The notes beneath the pieces were generated by a model that saw nothing but the letters and a program-made list of their open reading frames with translations, ran no database searches and was not told where the DNA came from. A program made the translations under genes and the position numbers. A stretch of 6,518 nt of DNA from assembly GCA_017935805.1 (NCBI GenBank), contig JAGBGV010000072.1, positions 1 to 6,518 of the forward strand. The letters run 5' to 3'. Origin of the DNA: Clostridia bacterium (GTDB taxonomy: Bacteria > Bacillota_A > Clostridia > Oscillospirales > CAG-272). Below, one piece after another: positions 1 to 6,518 of the stretch (position 1 is its first letter; each line of letters opens with the position of its first letter).

Positions 1-2
1 CT

Positions 3-2468
3 GTGTTGATCTCTACTCTTGTTACTACGGTATCAGAATACTCCTCAGGTGCATCCTTTGATAAGCTGTACTCCACCCTCGGGGATAGCATATGTCATGT
101 ACTCCGTGACGGTGAAGTGCGCGAGTGCTCGGTATCTGACATTGTTCGATATGATCTCGTATACCTCTATCCCGGTGACACGGTTCCCGCTGACGGAATA
201 CTGCTTCGTGGAGAGGTGTCCTGCGATGAATCGCCACTGACCGGCGAGAGTAAGAAAGTTGCAAAAATAGTTGACATTGCCGCCATAAACTCACTGCGGA
301 GAGGTGCGGATTACGAACTCTGCACAGGTAACAGCACAGCCTTATTCAAGGGCAGTAATGTGGTGTCCGGTAGTGCACTGATGCTTGTTCTGTCAGTCGG
401 GGAAAGCACGATGTACGGGTCAATTGCCGCTGAGCTTGCAGACGAAGAAAATGTCAGCCCACTGAAGAACAGGTTATCACAGCTTGCGCGTACCATCTCA
501 AAGATCGGCTACGTTTCTGCAATCATCGTGGCGGTAGTGCATCTTGCTGACGCGTTCTGGTTTGATGCGGGCTGCAATGCCGGAGTTGCTCTCGCTCGTC
601 TGCAGGATGTCAGGCTTGTTGTGTCAGAGCTGGTACAAGCGTTGACTATGGCAATTTCCATCGTAGTCGTTGCTGTTCCAGAAGGCCTGCCAATGATGAT
701 CACCGTAGTACTGTCGTCCAATATGAAACGAATGCTGAAGTCAGGAGTGCTGGTGCGGCGGCTTGTGGGAATTGAGACTGCCGGCAGTATAGACATTCTT
801 TTCACAGACAAAACAGGTACACTGACCACGGGAAAGCTGAAGGTCAACTGCGCTGTGACAGCCGATGGAGAGTATTCATCCGCGAGATCCCTTCCCTCCT
901 CGATATACCAAAGCTTAAAAAACGGCGGTATTGCCTGTGCGGCAGTATTCAATCAAACCGAACGTGCTCTTTCAGATTATTTGGGCATAAAAAGCGCTCG
1001 CCAGACAAGCGAAACCTGCAACATTATTCCCTTCGATTCCTCACGAAAATTCTCCGCCGCAAGGTACAAAGGAAAACTTTATATTCGCGGTGCGGCTGAA
1101 TATCTGCTTCCGTCATGCACATCTTACATGACCAAGGATGGCGGCTCTGTTCCGCTGGATGATGAAATGCGGCAAAGACTTGAAAAGAGGATATCACATT
1201 ATGCAAAGTTATCCTGCAGGGTTCTTATCCATGCAGAGGGAGATTCGAATTTGCTTGAACCCTTGCGTACTACTGCCCCCTCCGCGGCAACCCCGCTTAC
1301 CTTTGTCGCACTTTATATCATACGTGATGAAGTTAGAGCCGAAGCTGTTTCTGCAGTAAAAGACTGTCAAGCGGCAGGTATTCAGGTGGTCATGATCACG
1401 GGAGACAACAGCGAAACCGCCGCCGGAATTGCTGCGGAATGTGGGATACTGTCTAACGGATACTCGGTGTTCAGCGGAGCAGGATCTCTTGAATCGACGC
1501 TCTCCAAAGGAAATGATGTGATCCTTGACGGGCAGACTTTACGCAATATGACAGACGCGGAAGTCGTCGCACTTCTCCCTCAAATGAGAGTTATTTCCCG
1601 TGTCACGCCATCAGACAAAAGCAGACTTGTCAAGCTCGCCAAATCTGACGGTCACATCACAGGTATGACAGGTGATGGGATCAACGATGCACCTGCTTTG
1701 AAGTCAGCCGACGTAGGCTTTGCTATGGGCAGCGGAACTGATATTGCCCGTCAGGCAGGTGATATAGTTATAACAGACGACAACTTTGTTTCTATCACCC
1801 AAGCGGTTTTGTTCGGACGAACAATATTCGCAAGCATTCGCAAGTTCATCACTTTTCAGCTAACGATGAATCTTGCCGCAGTCGGTGTTTCGGTGCTCGG
1901 AACGATTTTCGGTATCAACAGTCCTGTAACGGTGATACAGATGCTGTGGGTGAATATAATAATGGACACACTCGGATCTCTTGCTTTTGCGGGCGAGCCT
2001 GCGCTCAGGGAATCAATGCACAGACCACCCGTAAAGCGTGACGAGCATATTCTCACACCGTCAATGATGTGGCAGATACTGCTGACCGGAGGTTATGCGG
2101 TTGGTCTATCAATGTACTTTCTTCTGTCGCAAAACATACGCCATATGTTCGGCGGCGGTGAGATATATCATTTGACACTGTTTTTTGCACTTTTCGTGTT
2201 CATGGGAGTCGGAATCGCTATGTGTACCCGAACAGAGCGAATTAATCTCCTTGCGCATATGAGTGGCAACAAGGCGTTTACCGTAATAATGCCCGCCGTT
2301 GCCGCAATACAGTTGCTCATTATCTATTTCGGAGGTGAAACCTTCCGCTGTGTTCCTCTTGACGGCCACGAGCTGATCATTTGCGCCGCATTTGCTATGA
2401 CAGTCATACCGGCAGATACTATCAGAAAGGGTATTTTTGCAATGACGAAGCGGTATAAAAGCAAATAG
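3..2468 (+). CDS. PMCA-type calcium-transporting P-type ATPase (5'-truncated by window edge)
   Basis: This membrane pump exports cations, probably Ca2+, using ATP. The 821 visible residues begin at the end of M2. They contain the A-domain TGES loop (residues 80-83), M4 PEGLP (226-230), and the phosphorylation motif DKTGTLT with catalytic Asp269. The nucleotide domain runs from about 276 to 460, with a FDSSRKFSA segment near 344-352 and an RGAAE segment (362-366) where most relatives have KGA. TGD (466-468), the TGDGINDAP hinge (556-564) and M5-M10 follow. Asn623 in M5 and Asn651/Asp655 in M6 match calcium site II. Ala626 stands where SERCA has the site I Glu, so one Ca2+ per cycle is expected, as in PMCA. 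There is no calmodulin-binding tail. The GTG at position 3 lies inside the M2 segment and is not the true start; roughly 70-90 residues should lie upstream. The gene is convergent with the operon on its right. Family assignment is secure; ion specificity is inferred from the ligand residues. Confidence 0.93.
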   Translation: MLISTLVTTVSEYSSGASFDKLYSTLGDSICHVLRDGEVRECSVSDIVRYDLVYLYPGDTVPADGILLRGEVSCDESPLTGESKKVAKIVDIAAINSLRRGADYELCTGNSTALFKGSNVVSGSALMLVLSVGESTMYGSIAAELADEENVSPLKNRLSQLARTISKIGYVSAIIVAVVHLADAFWFDAGCNAGVALARLQDVRLVVSELVQALTMAISIVVVAVPEGLPMMITVVLSSNMKRMLKSGVLVRRLVGIETAGSIDILFTDKTGTLTTGKLKVNCAVTADGEYSSARSLPSSIYQSLKNGGIACAAVFNQTERALSDYLGIKSARQTSETCNIIPFDSSRKFSAARYKGKLYIRGAAEYLLPSCTSYMTKDGGSVPLDDEMRQRLEKRISHYAKLSCRVLIHAEGDSNLLEPLRTTAPSAATPLTFVALYIIRDEVRAEAVSAVKDCQAAGIQVVMITGDNSETAAGIAAECGILSNGYSVFSGAGSLESTLSKGNDVILDGQTLRNMTDAEVVALLPQMRVISRVTPSDKSRLVKLAKSDGHITGMTGDGINDAPALKSADVGFAMGSGTDIARQAGDIVITDDNFVSITQAVLFGRTIFASIRKFITFQLTMNLAAVGVSVLGTIFGINSPVTVIQMLWVNIIMDTLGSLAFAGEPALRESMHRPPVKRDEHILTPSMMWQILLTGGYAVGLSMYFLLSQNIRHMFGGGEIYHLTLFFALFVFMGVGIAMCTRTERINLLAHMSGNKAFTVIMPAVAAIQLLIIYFGGETFRCVPLDGHELIICAAFAMTVIPADTIRKGIFAMTKRYKSK

Positions 2469-2471
2469 AAA

Positions 2472-2505
2472 AAACGCACCTGAACATTTCTGTCCGGGTG
2501 CGTTT
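2472..2505. terminator. Bidirectional intrinsic terminator between convergent genes
   Basis: An 11-bp hairpin pairs 2472-2482 (AAACGCACCTG) with 2495-2505 (CGGGTGCGTTT), with one G-T wobble and a 12-nt loop. On the + strand the 3' arm runs into TTTATTTG, which ends the ATPase transcript just after its stop codon. On the - strand the hairpin is followed by six T residues (complement of 2469-2474, partly within the stem), which ends the four-gene operon just after the SIS gene stop. The position in a 49-bp gap between two convergent stop codons fits a shared terminator. Confidence 0.88.
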
Positions 2506-2517
2506 ATTTGATCGATA

Positions 2518-3558
2518 TTACTTTGTGATTGTGATCTTGTTGATTACGCCTGCCTTGTCGGGGTCGATACCGCGAACAATTGTCATGCAGCAAGCAACAA
2601 GCTGGAAGAACATAACAGCCATATATGTAAATGTGAACTCGTTTCCTGTGTTCGGAAGAACGAATGCTGTTGTTCCTTCGGGAGCAAGCTTTGCGTCATC
2701 TGTTACAACCACTACATCAGCGCCTACGTTAAGAAGCTTCTTGCAGATCTCAGCGGAGTCATCCTCAGTCTTGCCTGTGGGATTGAGAACGAATACGAGA
2801 TCGCCTTCCTTAAGCTGAGCAATAGGACCGTGGTGGAAGTCGGATGTAGGATAGCCCTTCATCTTGAGCTTGTTAGTTTCAAGCATCTTCAGCGCGCCTT
2901 CAAGTGCGATGCAGTAAGAAATGCCTCTTCCGAGAAGAACAGCTCCCGGGATGTTTTGATACTTTTCGGCAAACTTCATGATATCGTCAAACTTTGTATC
3001 AAGCAGTTCCTGTGCCTTTGCAGATACACCGCGGAAATCTTCGATCATAGCTTCATTTTCTGCCCAAACAGCCGCCATTGTACCGAGGATCATCTTCTGT
3101 GTTGTGAATGTCTTTGTAGCAGCGATACTTGCTTCGAAGCCGCAGCCGCAGAAGAGGTGGTAGTCAGCGCACTTTGCCATGGGAGATTCAGTATTGTTTG
3201 TTACAGCAACTGTGATAGCTCCGTCAGCCTTTGCGGATTCAAGTACTGCAAGAACGTCTTCTGCCTTACCGGACTGAGATACGCCTACAACAAGCATACC
3301 GGAAAGGTCTATGTGTGCACCGTACTTTGTGAATACGGAGGGTGTACCGAGTGTGCAAGGAACGCCGGCAAGGATTCCGAACAGATACTGTGCGTAAACG
3401 CAAGCGTGGTCGGATGTGCCGCGTGCAGCAAAGTAGATAGACTTAACGCCTGCTGCCTTTGCCTTAGCTACGATCTCGCGGATTGTGTCAAGGTTGATGT
3501 CCAGCACACGGGCAAGGGCTTCAGGCTGTTCTCTGATTTCTTTTTCGAGATTGATCAT
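2518..3558 (-). CDS. Double-SIS-domain sugar-phosphate isomerase/deaminase, GlmS isomerase-like
   Basis: This 346-residue cytoplasmic enzyme matches the C-terminal isomerase half of GlmS but has no glutaminase domain. The first SIS domain has RGTSDH (46-51), the SQSG phosphate-binding loop (94-97) and EASIAATKTFTTQ (142-154). The second has LGRGISY (209-215), ALEGALK (218-224) and HHGP (242-245). From the E. coli GlmS sequence as I recall it, Lys485, Glu488, His504 and Lys603 line up with Lys224, Glu227, His243 and Lys341, so sugar ring opening and isomerisation look possible. Cys300 becomes Arg46 and Thr352 becomes Ala99. The RGTSDH version resembles GlmS-like glucosamine-6-phosphate deaminases (NagB-II type). 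Fructosamine-6-phosphate deglycase (FrlB) or AgaS-like roles are alternatives. The ATG is supported by a GGAGAT site 8 nt upstream. It is last in the operon, 27 nt after the permease gene. Lysine codons are almost all AAG (25 of 26), unlike the two genes before it. The SIS family is certain; the exact substrate is not. Confidence 0.9.
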   Translation of the reverse strand: MINLEKEIREQPEALARVLDINLDTIREIVAKAKAAGVKSIYFAARGTSDHACVYAQYLFGILAGVPCTLGTPSVFTKYGAHIDLSGMLVVGVSQSGKAEDVLAVLESAKADGAITVAVTNNTESPMAKCADYHLFCGCGFEASIAATKTFTTQKMILGTMAAVWAENEAMIEDFRGVSAKAQELLDTKFDDIMKFAEKYQNIPGAVLLGRGISYCIALEGALKMLETNKLKMKGYPTSDFHHGPIAQLKEGDLVFVLNPTGKTEDDSAEICKKLLNVGADVVVVTDDAKLAPEGTTAFVLPNTGNEFTFTYMAVMFFQLVACCMTIVRGIDPDKAGVINKITITK

Positions 3559-3566
3559 GGTAATTT

Positions 3567-3572
3567 ATCTCC
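3567..3572 (-). promoter_or_regulatory. Ribosome binding site of the SIS-domain gene
   Basis: GGAGAT on the - strand lies 8 nt before the ATG at 3558. It sits in the 27-nt gap after the permease stop codon and confirms the chosen start. Confidence 0.75.
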
Positions 3573-3585
3573 ATTCATTTGATTT

Positions 3586-4545
3586 TTATATAAGTGCCAG
3601 GGTCTTCAGTATGAAAATACCGATAAATATCGTCACAACGCAGATGAGCGTCGAGAGAAGCAAAATTTGTGCGGCAAGATCATGGTCATTATCCATTTTC
3701 TTCGCCATAATATAGCTTGTTATAGCAGTAGGAGAGCCGAAGCAGATGAGAACCACGCCAAGTGATGGACCGCGGAATCCCAAAAGCGCCGCAACAGTAA
3801 CAGCCAGTGCCGGGACAACAACAGTTTTGCATGCTGCACCAACGGCCGCATATCCCACTCTTCCCTTCAGGCTCTCGGGCTTGAAATTTGCGCCAAGGCT
3901 TAAAAGTGCCAGGGGCGTTGCAAGAGCAGAGAGATAATTGAGTGTCTTGTTTGCCGCTGTAAAGAGTTCGATATCAAAAATCATAAACGGCAACGCAAGT
4001 ACAACCGCAATTATAAGCGGATTGGTTACAACATTTTTGATAATTCCGGCAACGGATCGCTTGTCCAGCTTGTGTTTCTCACTTCCCGAGAAAACTGACA
4101 GAATTATTATCGAATATGAATTGAACATAATGATAATAAACGGCATTACGATAGCAATAGCCTTGCCGCCTGCCTCGCCAAACATATTCACTGCCAGCGG
4201 AACACCAAGTATGGCAAAATTCGATCTGCACACACCCTGAATAAATGAACCGCGTTTCGACTGATCTTTAATAATCAGAACTGTTATAACCGCTACAAGA
4301 ACAAACACAGATGTAACGGAGATAACAAGGAACAATACAAGCTCTGCGTCGAAATCATCGGAAATACTGCAAGATGCTACCTCAAGGAACAGCATTACAG
4401 GAAGTGCGATCTTAAAAACGATCCAGTCTGCGACTTCTGTAAACGAATCTGTGAGCTTTCCATATTTTTTCAGTATGGCACCGAGCACCACAAGCAAAAA
4501 TATGGGAAGGATCGAATTTATGCTGTAAACAAGGTTATCAAGCAT
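3586..4545 (-). CDS. AEC-family (auxin efflux carrier-like) permease
   Basis: This 319-residue integral membrane carrier has about ten hydrophobic segments (roughly 10-26, 40-57, 68-92, 108-122, 127-152, 168-190, 203-220, 232-256, 261-280 and 290-315). It belongs to the Mem_trans/AEC family (PF03547). Family hallmarks visible are RSNFAILGVPL (107-117), the NPLIIA start of the second half (175-180), PLALLSLGA (211-219), and the helix with SPTAITSYIMA (271-281). Bacterial members mostly move organic anions such as malate or other carboxylates, but the substrate cannot be read from sequence and the auxin name has no bearing here. The ATG overlaps the amidase stop by one base (TAATG), and AAAGGTGG sits just upstream inside the amidase gene, so translation is probably coupled. 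Lysine codons are mixed (8 AAA, 10 AAG). The operon suggests a role with sugar or wall-derived metabolites, which is inference only. Confidence 0.9.
   Translation of the reverse strand: MLDNLVYSINSILPIFLLVVLGAILKKYGKLTDSFTEVADWIVFKIALPVMLFLEVASCSISDDFDAELVLFLVISVTSVFVLVAVITVLIIKDQSKRGSFIQGVCRSNFAILGVPLAVNMFGEAGGKAIAIVMPFIIIMFNSYSIIILSVFSGSEKHKLDKRSVAGIIKNVVTNPLIIAVVLALPFMIFDIELFTAANKTLNYLSALATPLALLSLGANFKPESLKGRVGYAAVGAACKTVVVPALAVTVAALLGFRGPSLGVVLICFGSPTAITSYIMAKKMDNDHDLAAQILLLSTLICVVTIFIGIFILKTLALI
3587..3615 (-). promoter_or_regulatory. Possible weak internal promoter ahead of the SIS-domain gene
   Basis: On the - strand, TTCATA (3610-3615) and TATATA (3587-3592) are separated by 17 nt. 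Each shares four of six bases with the sigma-A consensus. A start near 3580 would give a leader of about 20 nt containing the ribosome binding site. The elements overlap the permease 3' end, where AT-rich matches arise by chance. The idea is attractive because the SIS gene has a codon choice unlike its upstream neighbours, but the call is tentative. Confidence 0.25.
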
Positions 4546-5357
4546 TAATTATCGCCACCTTTGAAATAGTCGTCTATTCCGTCTGCAATAGACTGAGCAA
4601 GCTCGCTCTGCCACTGCGGATCCATCATTTTTGCCGCATCAGATTCGTTTGTTGCAAATCCTATCTCAATAAGAGACGCAGCCGCAAACGTTTCACGCGT
4701 CAGGGCAAGCGAATAATCACTTTTCAGCATTACTTTTGATACATCAAGTTGATTTGTTCCGATTGCATTCGATATGCTGGTCGCAATCTTTTCAGACCAG
4801 TCGTTCTTCTTGCGTGCGTTTTGCTCGTAGCAGATCCAAAGACCCGATACTGATGTATCTTCGTTGGAGTTTACATGAATAGACACAAGGTAATCAATAT
4901 CAAGTGTATTCACATAAACAACACGTTCAGCCGCGCTGAAAATATTGTTTTTGTTAGTATCCCAGGACGGGATATCGTCGCCGGTATGGGTCATGATAGT
5001 GGTATAACCAAGCTCTGTGAGATCCTCTTCAAGCTTTTTCGCTATCGCAAGGTTGATATCTTTCTCCAAGGTACCGTTAAGTCCCTCAATCCCTTCACCG
5101 CATCCACCGTCCATAAATCCGTGCCCGGGATCAATGCAGATAACGACGCCCGTATCTTCCGGAGGCTCATCCGTGGGATCATCCCCGTTCTGCGGGTGTC
5201 TGCCAATACCGACTGAAGGAGAAGCGTAAGTGATCTTTTCTTCCTTATCGTTACTTTCTCCTTTATTTCCGGAGTTACTGCATGCAGTCATTGATGTCAA
5301 CGCCATTACCGCAGCAAGCAAACCGGCAATAAGCTTCGTATTATTTAATAAGCTCAT
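4545..5357 (-). CDS. Lipoprotein N-acetylmuramoyl-L-alanine amidase (Amidase_3)
   Basis: This 270-residue secreted zinc enzyme should cut the bond between MurNAc and L-Ala of the peptidoglycan stem peptide. Residues 1-26 form a lipoprotein signal (Lys8, hydrophobic core 9-22, lipobox ending MTAC with Cys26), so it is probably anchored on the outer face of the membrane. Residues 27-70 form a short polar, Asp/Pro/Glu-rich linker. The catalytic domain spans about 71-267. Zinc ligands are His79 (IDPGHG), Glu98 (LEKDIN) and His161 (SIHVN), and the catalytic Glu231 is in LIEIGFATN. No wall-binding repeat or SH3 domain is present. The start gives a proper signal peptide and lies just three bases after the rhaA stop, in the same frame (TAA AGT ATG). 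I see no good Shine-Dalgarno there, so reinitiation after rhaA is likely. Lysine codons are mixed (8 AAA, 7 AAG). Whether it serves growth, cell separation, sporulation or wall recycling cannot be told. Confidence 0.92.
   Translation of the reverse strand: MSLLNNTKLIAGLLAAVMALTSMTACSNSGNKGESNDKEEKITYASPSVGIGRHPQNGDDPTDEPPEDTGVVICIDPGHGFMDGGCGEGIEGLNGTLEKDINLAIAKKLEEDLTELGYTTIMTHTGDDIPSWDTNKNNIFSAAERVVYVNTLDIDYLVSIHVNSNEDTSVSGLWICYEQNARKKNDWSEKIATSISNAIGTNQLDVSKVMLKSDYSLALTRETFAAASLIEIGFATNESDAAKMMDPQWQSELAQSIADGIDDYFKGGDN
4555..4562 (-). promoter_or_regulatory. Ribosome binding site of the AEC permease gene
   Basis: AAAGGTGG on the - strand lies inside the last codons of the amidase gene, 9 nt before the permease ATG. 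Together with the one-base TAATG overlap it shows a classic coupled start and fixes the permease N-terminus. Confidence 0.7.
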
Positions 5358-5360
5358 ACT

Positions 5361-6518
5361 TTATCTTGCAGAGAGAACATCAGCTTCGTATTTCTTTACG
5401 TCTGCGATCCAAGCATCACCTACAGGAACATTCTGCTGTGCGCAGTAAGCATCCCAAACGAAGCCGAACGGAAGTGTCTTTATCTCTTCAAGGTAAGCAA
5501 GACGGCTTGTGAAGTCTCCCTCAGCCTCAAACTTCTGAAGCATTGCAACAGGTTCAAGTGCAGCCCAAAGCAGTGCTTTTTCCATGTTGCGTGAGCCGAT
5601 AGCCCAGCAAGCGATTCTGTTGATAGAGCCATCGAATAAGTCAAGTCCTATGTGAACTCTGTTTTCGTATCCGCCGCGCTTGATCTCAGTTGTTATAGCC
5701 TTAAGCTCGTCATCAAGAATGACAACGTGGTCGCTATCCCAACGAACAGGACGGGAAACATGAAGCATTACACCGTCAAGATATGTAAGAACGCCGGAGA
5801 TCTTATCGGAAACTACCTCTGTGGGATGGTAGTGACCTGTATCAAGTGTGAGAAGCTTACCGTGCTTCATTGCACAACCCATGTAGAACTCATGTGAGCC
5901 TATGGTACAGCTTTCAGCACCGATACCGAACACCTTGCTCTCCAGTGAGTCAAGATTGTACTTGTCATCTGTCTTTACAGCAAAGATCTCGTCATAAGAC
6001 TTCGCAAGGTTTTCTCTTTTCTTTGCGCGGTTCACGGGAATGTCCTTAAATCCGTCAGGGACCCACAGGTTATTGCAAGAGGTCTGACCCAGCTCACGTC
6101 CGAAATATTCGGAAATGAGTCTGGACTGAATACCGTGCTCTACCCAGAACTTACGGATAGATTCGTCATCATTTGAGAGAGTAAATCCGTCAGCGGAGAG
6201 AGGATGGCTGAAGAATGTGGGGTTAAAGTCAAGACCGAGGCCGTTTTCCTTTGCCCACTGTACCCAAGATGTGAAGTGCTCGGGAGCGACTTCGTTTCTT
6301 GCTACCTTCTTGCCATTTGCATCAAGGTAGATCGCATGAAGAGACAGCTTCTTCTTACCTGGGATCAGTTTATTCGCAAACTCGAAGTCAGCACGAAGCT
6401 CGTCAAGATTGCGTGCTTTTCCGGGATAGTTACCGGTTGACTGGATACCGCCGGTCAGTTCTCCGTCTGGAGATTCAAAGCCGGATACGTCATCTCCCTG
6501 CCAGCAGTGTATGGATAC
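5361..6518 (-). CDS. rhaA: L-rhamnose isomerase (5'-truncated by window edge)
   Basis: This cytoplasmic Mn2+-dependent enzyme converts L-rhamnose to L-rhamnulose, the first step of rhamnose catabolism. The frame is open to the window edge and gives 385 residues starting [10 protein letters not shown], which matches E. coli RhaA from about residue 35. Roughly 34 N-terminal residues and the start codon are therefore outside. Colinear family blocks include [70 protein letters not shown] and [12 protein letters not shown]. The metal ligands known in E. coli (His262, Asp294, Asp296) correspond to fragment residues 229, 261 and 263. The C-terminus ends where the family usually ends. A GTG-initiated shorter version from 6035 would lose half the barrel and is not the gene. 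It is the first visible gene of the operon; rhaB and rhaD are not in the window. Lysine codons favour AAG (about 21 of 26), consistent with good expression. Confidence 0.96.
   Translation of the reverse strand, partial: VSIHCWQGDDVSGFESPDGELTGGIQSTGNYPGKARNLDELRADFEFANKLIPGKKKLSLHAIYLDANGKKVARNEVAPEHFTSWVQWAKENGLGLDFNPTFFSHPLSADGFTLSNDDESIRKFWVEHGIQSRLISEYFGRELGQTSCNNLWVPDGFKDIPVNRAKKRENLAKSYDEIFAVKTDDKYNLDSLESKVFGIGAESCTIGSHEFYMGCAMKHGKLLTLDTGHYHPTEVVSDKISGVLTYLDGVMLHVSRPVRWDSDHVVILDDELKAITTEIKRGGYENRVHIGLDLFDGSINRIACWAIGSRNMEKALLWAALEPVAMLQKFEAEGDFTSRLAYLEEIKTLPFGFVWDAYCAQQNVPVGDAWIADVKKYEADVLSAR

Noticed and set aside
3..5. GTG at position 3 as the true start of the ATPase
   Set aside because: It lies within the conserved end of M2, so starting here would remove M1 and most of M2. 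The gene continues upstream of the window.
509..952. 147-residue open frame on the - strand inside the ATPase gene
   Set aside because: It is a shadow of the P-type ATPase M3-M4 and phosphorylation region, with low-complexity Thr/Ser-rich translation and no family resemblance.
2498..2818. 106-residue open frame on the + strand after the ATPase
   Set aside because: It begins inside the terminator stem and is antisense to the 3' end of the SIS gene; there is no ribosome binding site and no recognisable motif.
2518..3558. Calling the SIS gene glmS
   Set aside because: The N-terminal glutaminase domain with its catalytic Cys is absent and the frame starts cleanly with its own ATG, so it is not a truncated glmS.
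2830..3582. Long 250-residue open frame on the + strand, cysteine-rich
   Set aside because: It is antisense to the SIS gene, which has clear family motifs and a ribosome binding site. The Cys-rich translation has no recognisable domain and follows from the complement of the biased codons.
5361..6035. Short 224-residue version of rhaA starting with an internal GTG
   Set aside because: The frame remains open and colinear with RhaA up to 6518, so this codon is an internal valine.
6204..6440. 78-residue open frame on the + strand near the right edge
   Set aside because: It is antisense to the well-conserved N-terminal half of rhaA.

Overview
The window looks like chromosomal DNA of an anaerobic, moderate-GC Firmicute. 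Gut or rumen Clostridia of the Ruminococcus/Oscillospiraceae kind are my best guess, inferred from protein character, Shine-Dalgarno use and tight gene packing; nothing in the window fixes the taxon. It is almost entirely coding: five genes, two of them cut by the window edges. I see no mobile element, CRISPR array, tRNA or rRNA, and no gene-free stretch of even 100 bases.

Left part (3-2468, + strand): most of a PMCA-type (P2B) calcium-transporting P-type ATPase, lacking its first membrane segment(s) because the window starts inside the gene. It is followed by a 49-bp gap holding a strong hairpin that can act as a terminator in both directions.

Right part (6518 down to 2518, - strand): four co-directional genes packed as one apparent operon. 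In transcription order they are L-rhamnose isomerase (rhaA, missing about 34 N-terminal residues beyond the window), a lipoprotein N-acetylmuramoyl-L-alanine amidase, an AEC-family (auxin efflux carrier-like) permease, and a two-SIS-domain sugar-phosphate isomerase/deaminase resembling the isomerase half of GlmS. Junctions are tight: 3 nt between rhaA and the amidase, a 1-nt TAATG overlap between amidase and permease, and 27 nt with a good ribosome binding site before the SIS gene. The operon ends at the shared terminator and converges on the ATPase gene.

Functionally, rhaA is a cytoplasmic sugar-catabolic enzyme and the SIS protein a cytoplasmic amino-sugar or sugar-phosphate enzyme. The permease sits in the membrane and the amidase on the outer face of the membrane, cutting peptidoglycan stem peptides. 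A rhamnose gene next to a wall amidase, an organic-anion-type carrier and an amino-sugar enzyme is not a textbook rhamnose operon. It may be a wall-turnover or sugar-salvage module, or simply a convenient co-transcription unit. Lysine codon choice (AAG in rhaA and SIS, mixed in the two middle genes) suggests the outer two are expressed more strongly. I found no convincing wholly new system; the unusual operon composition is the most interesting point.
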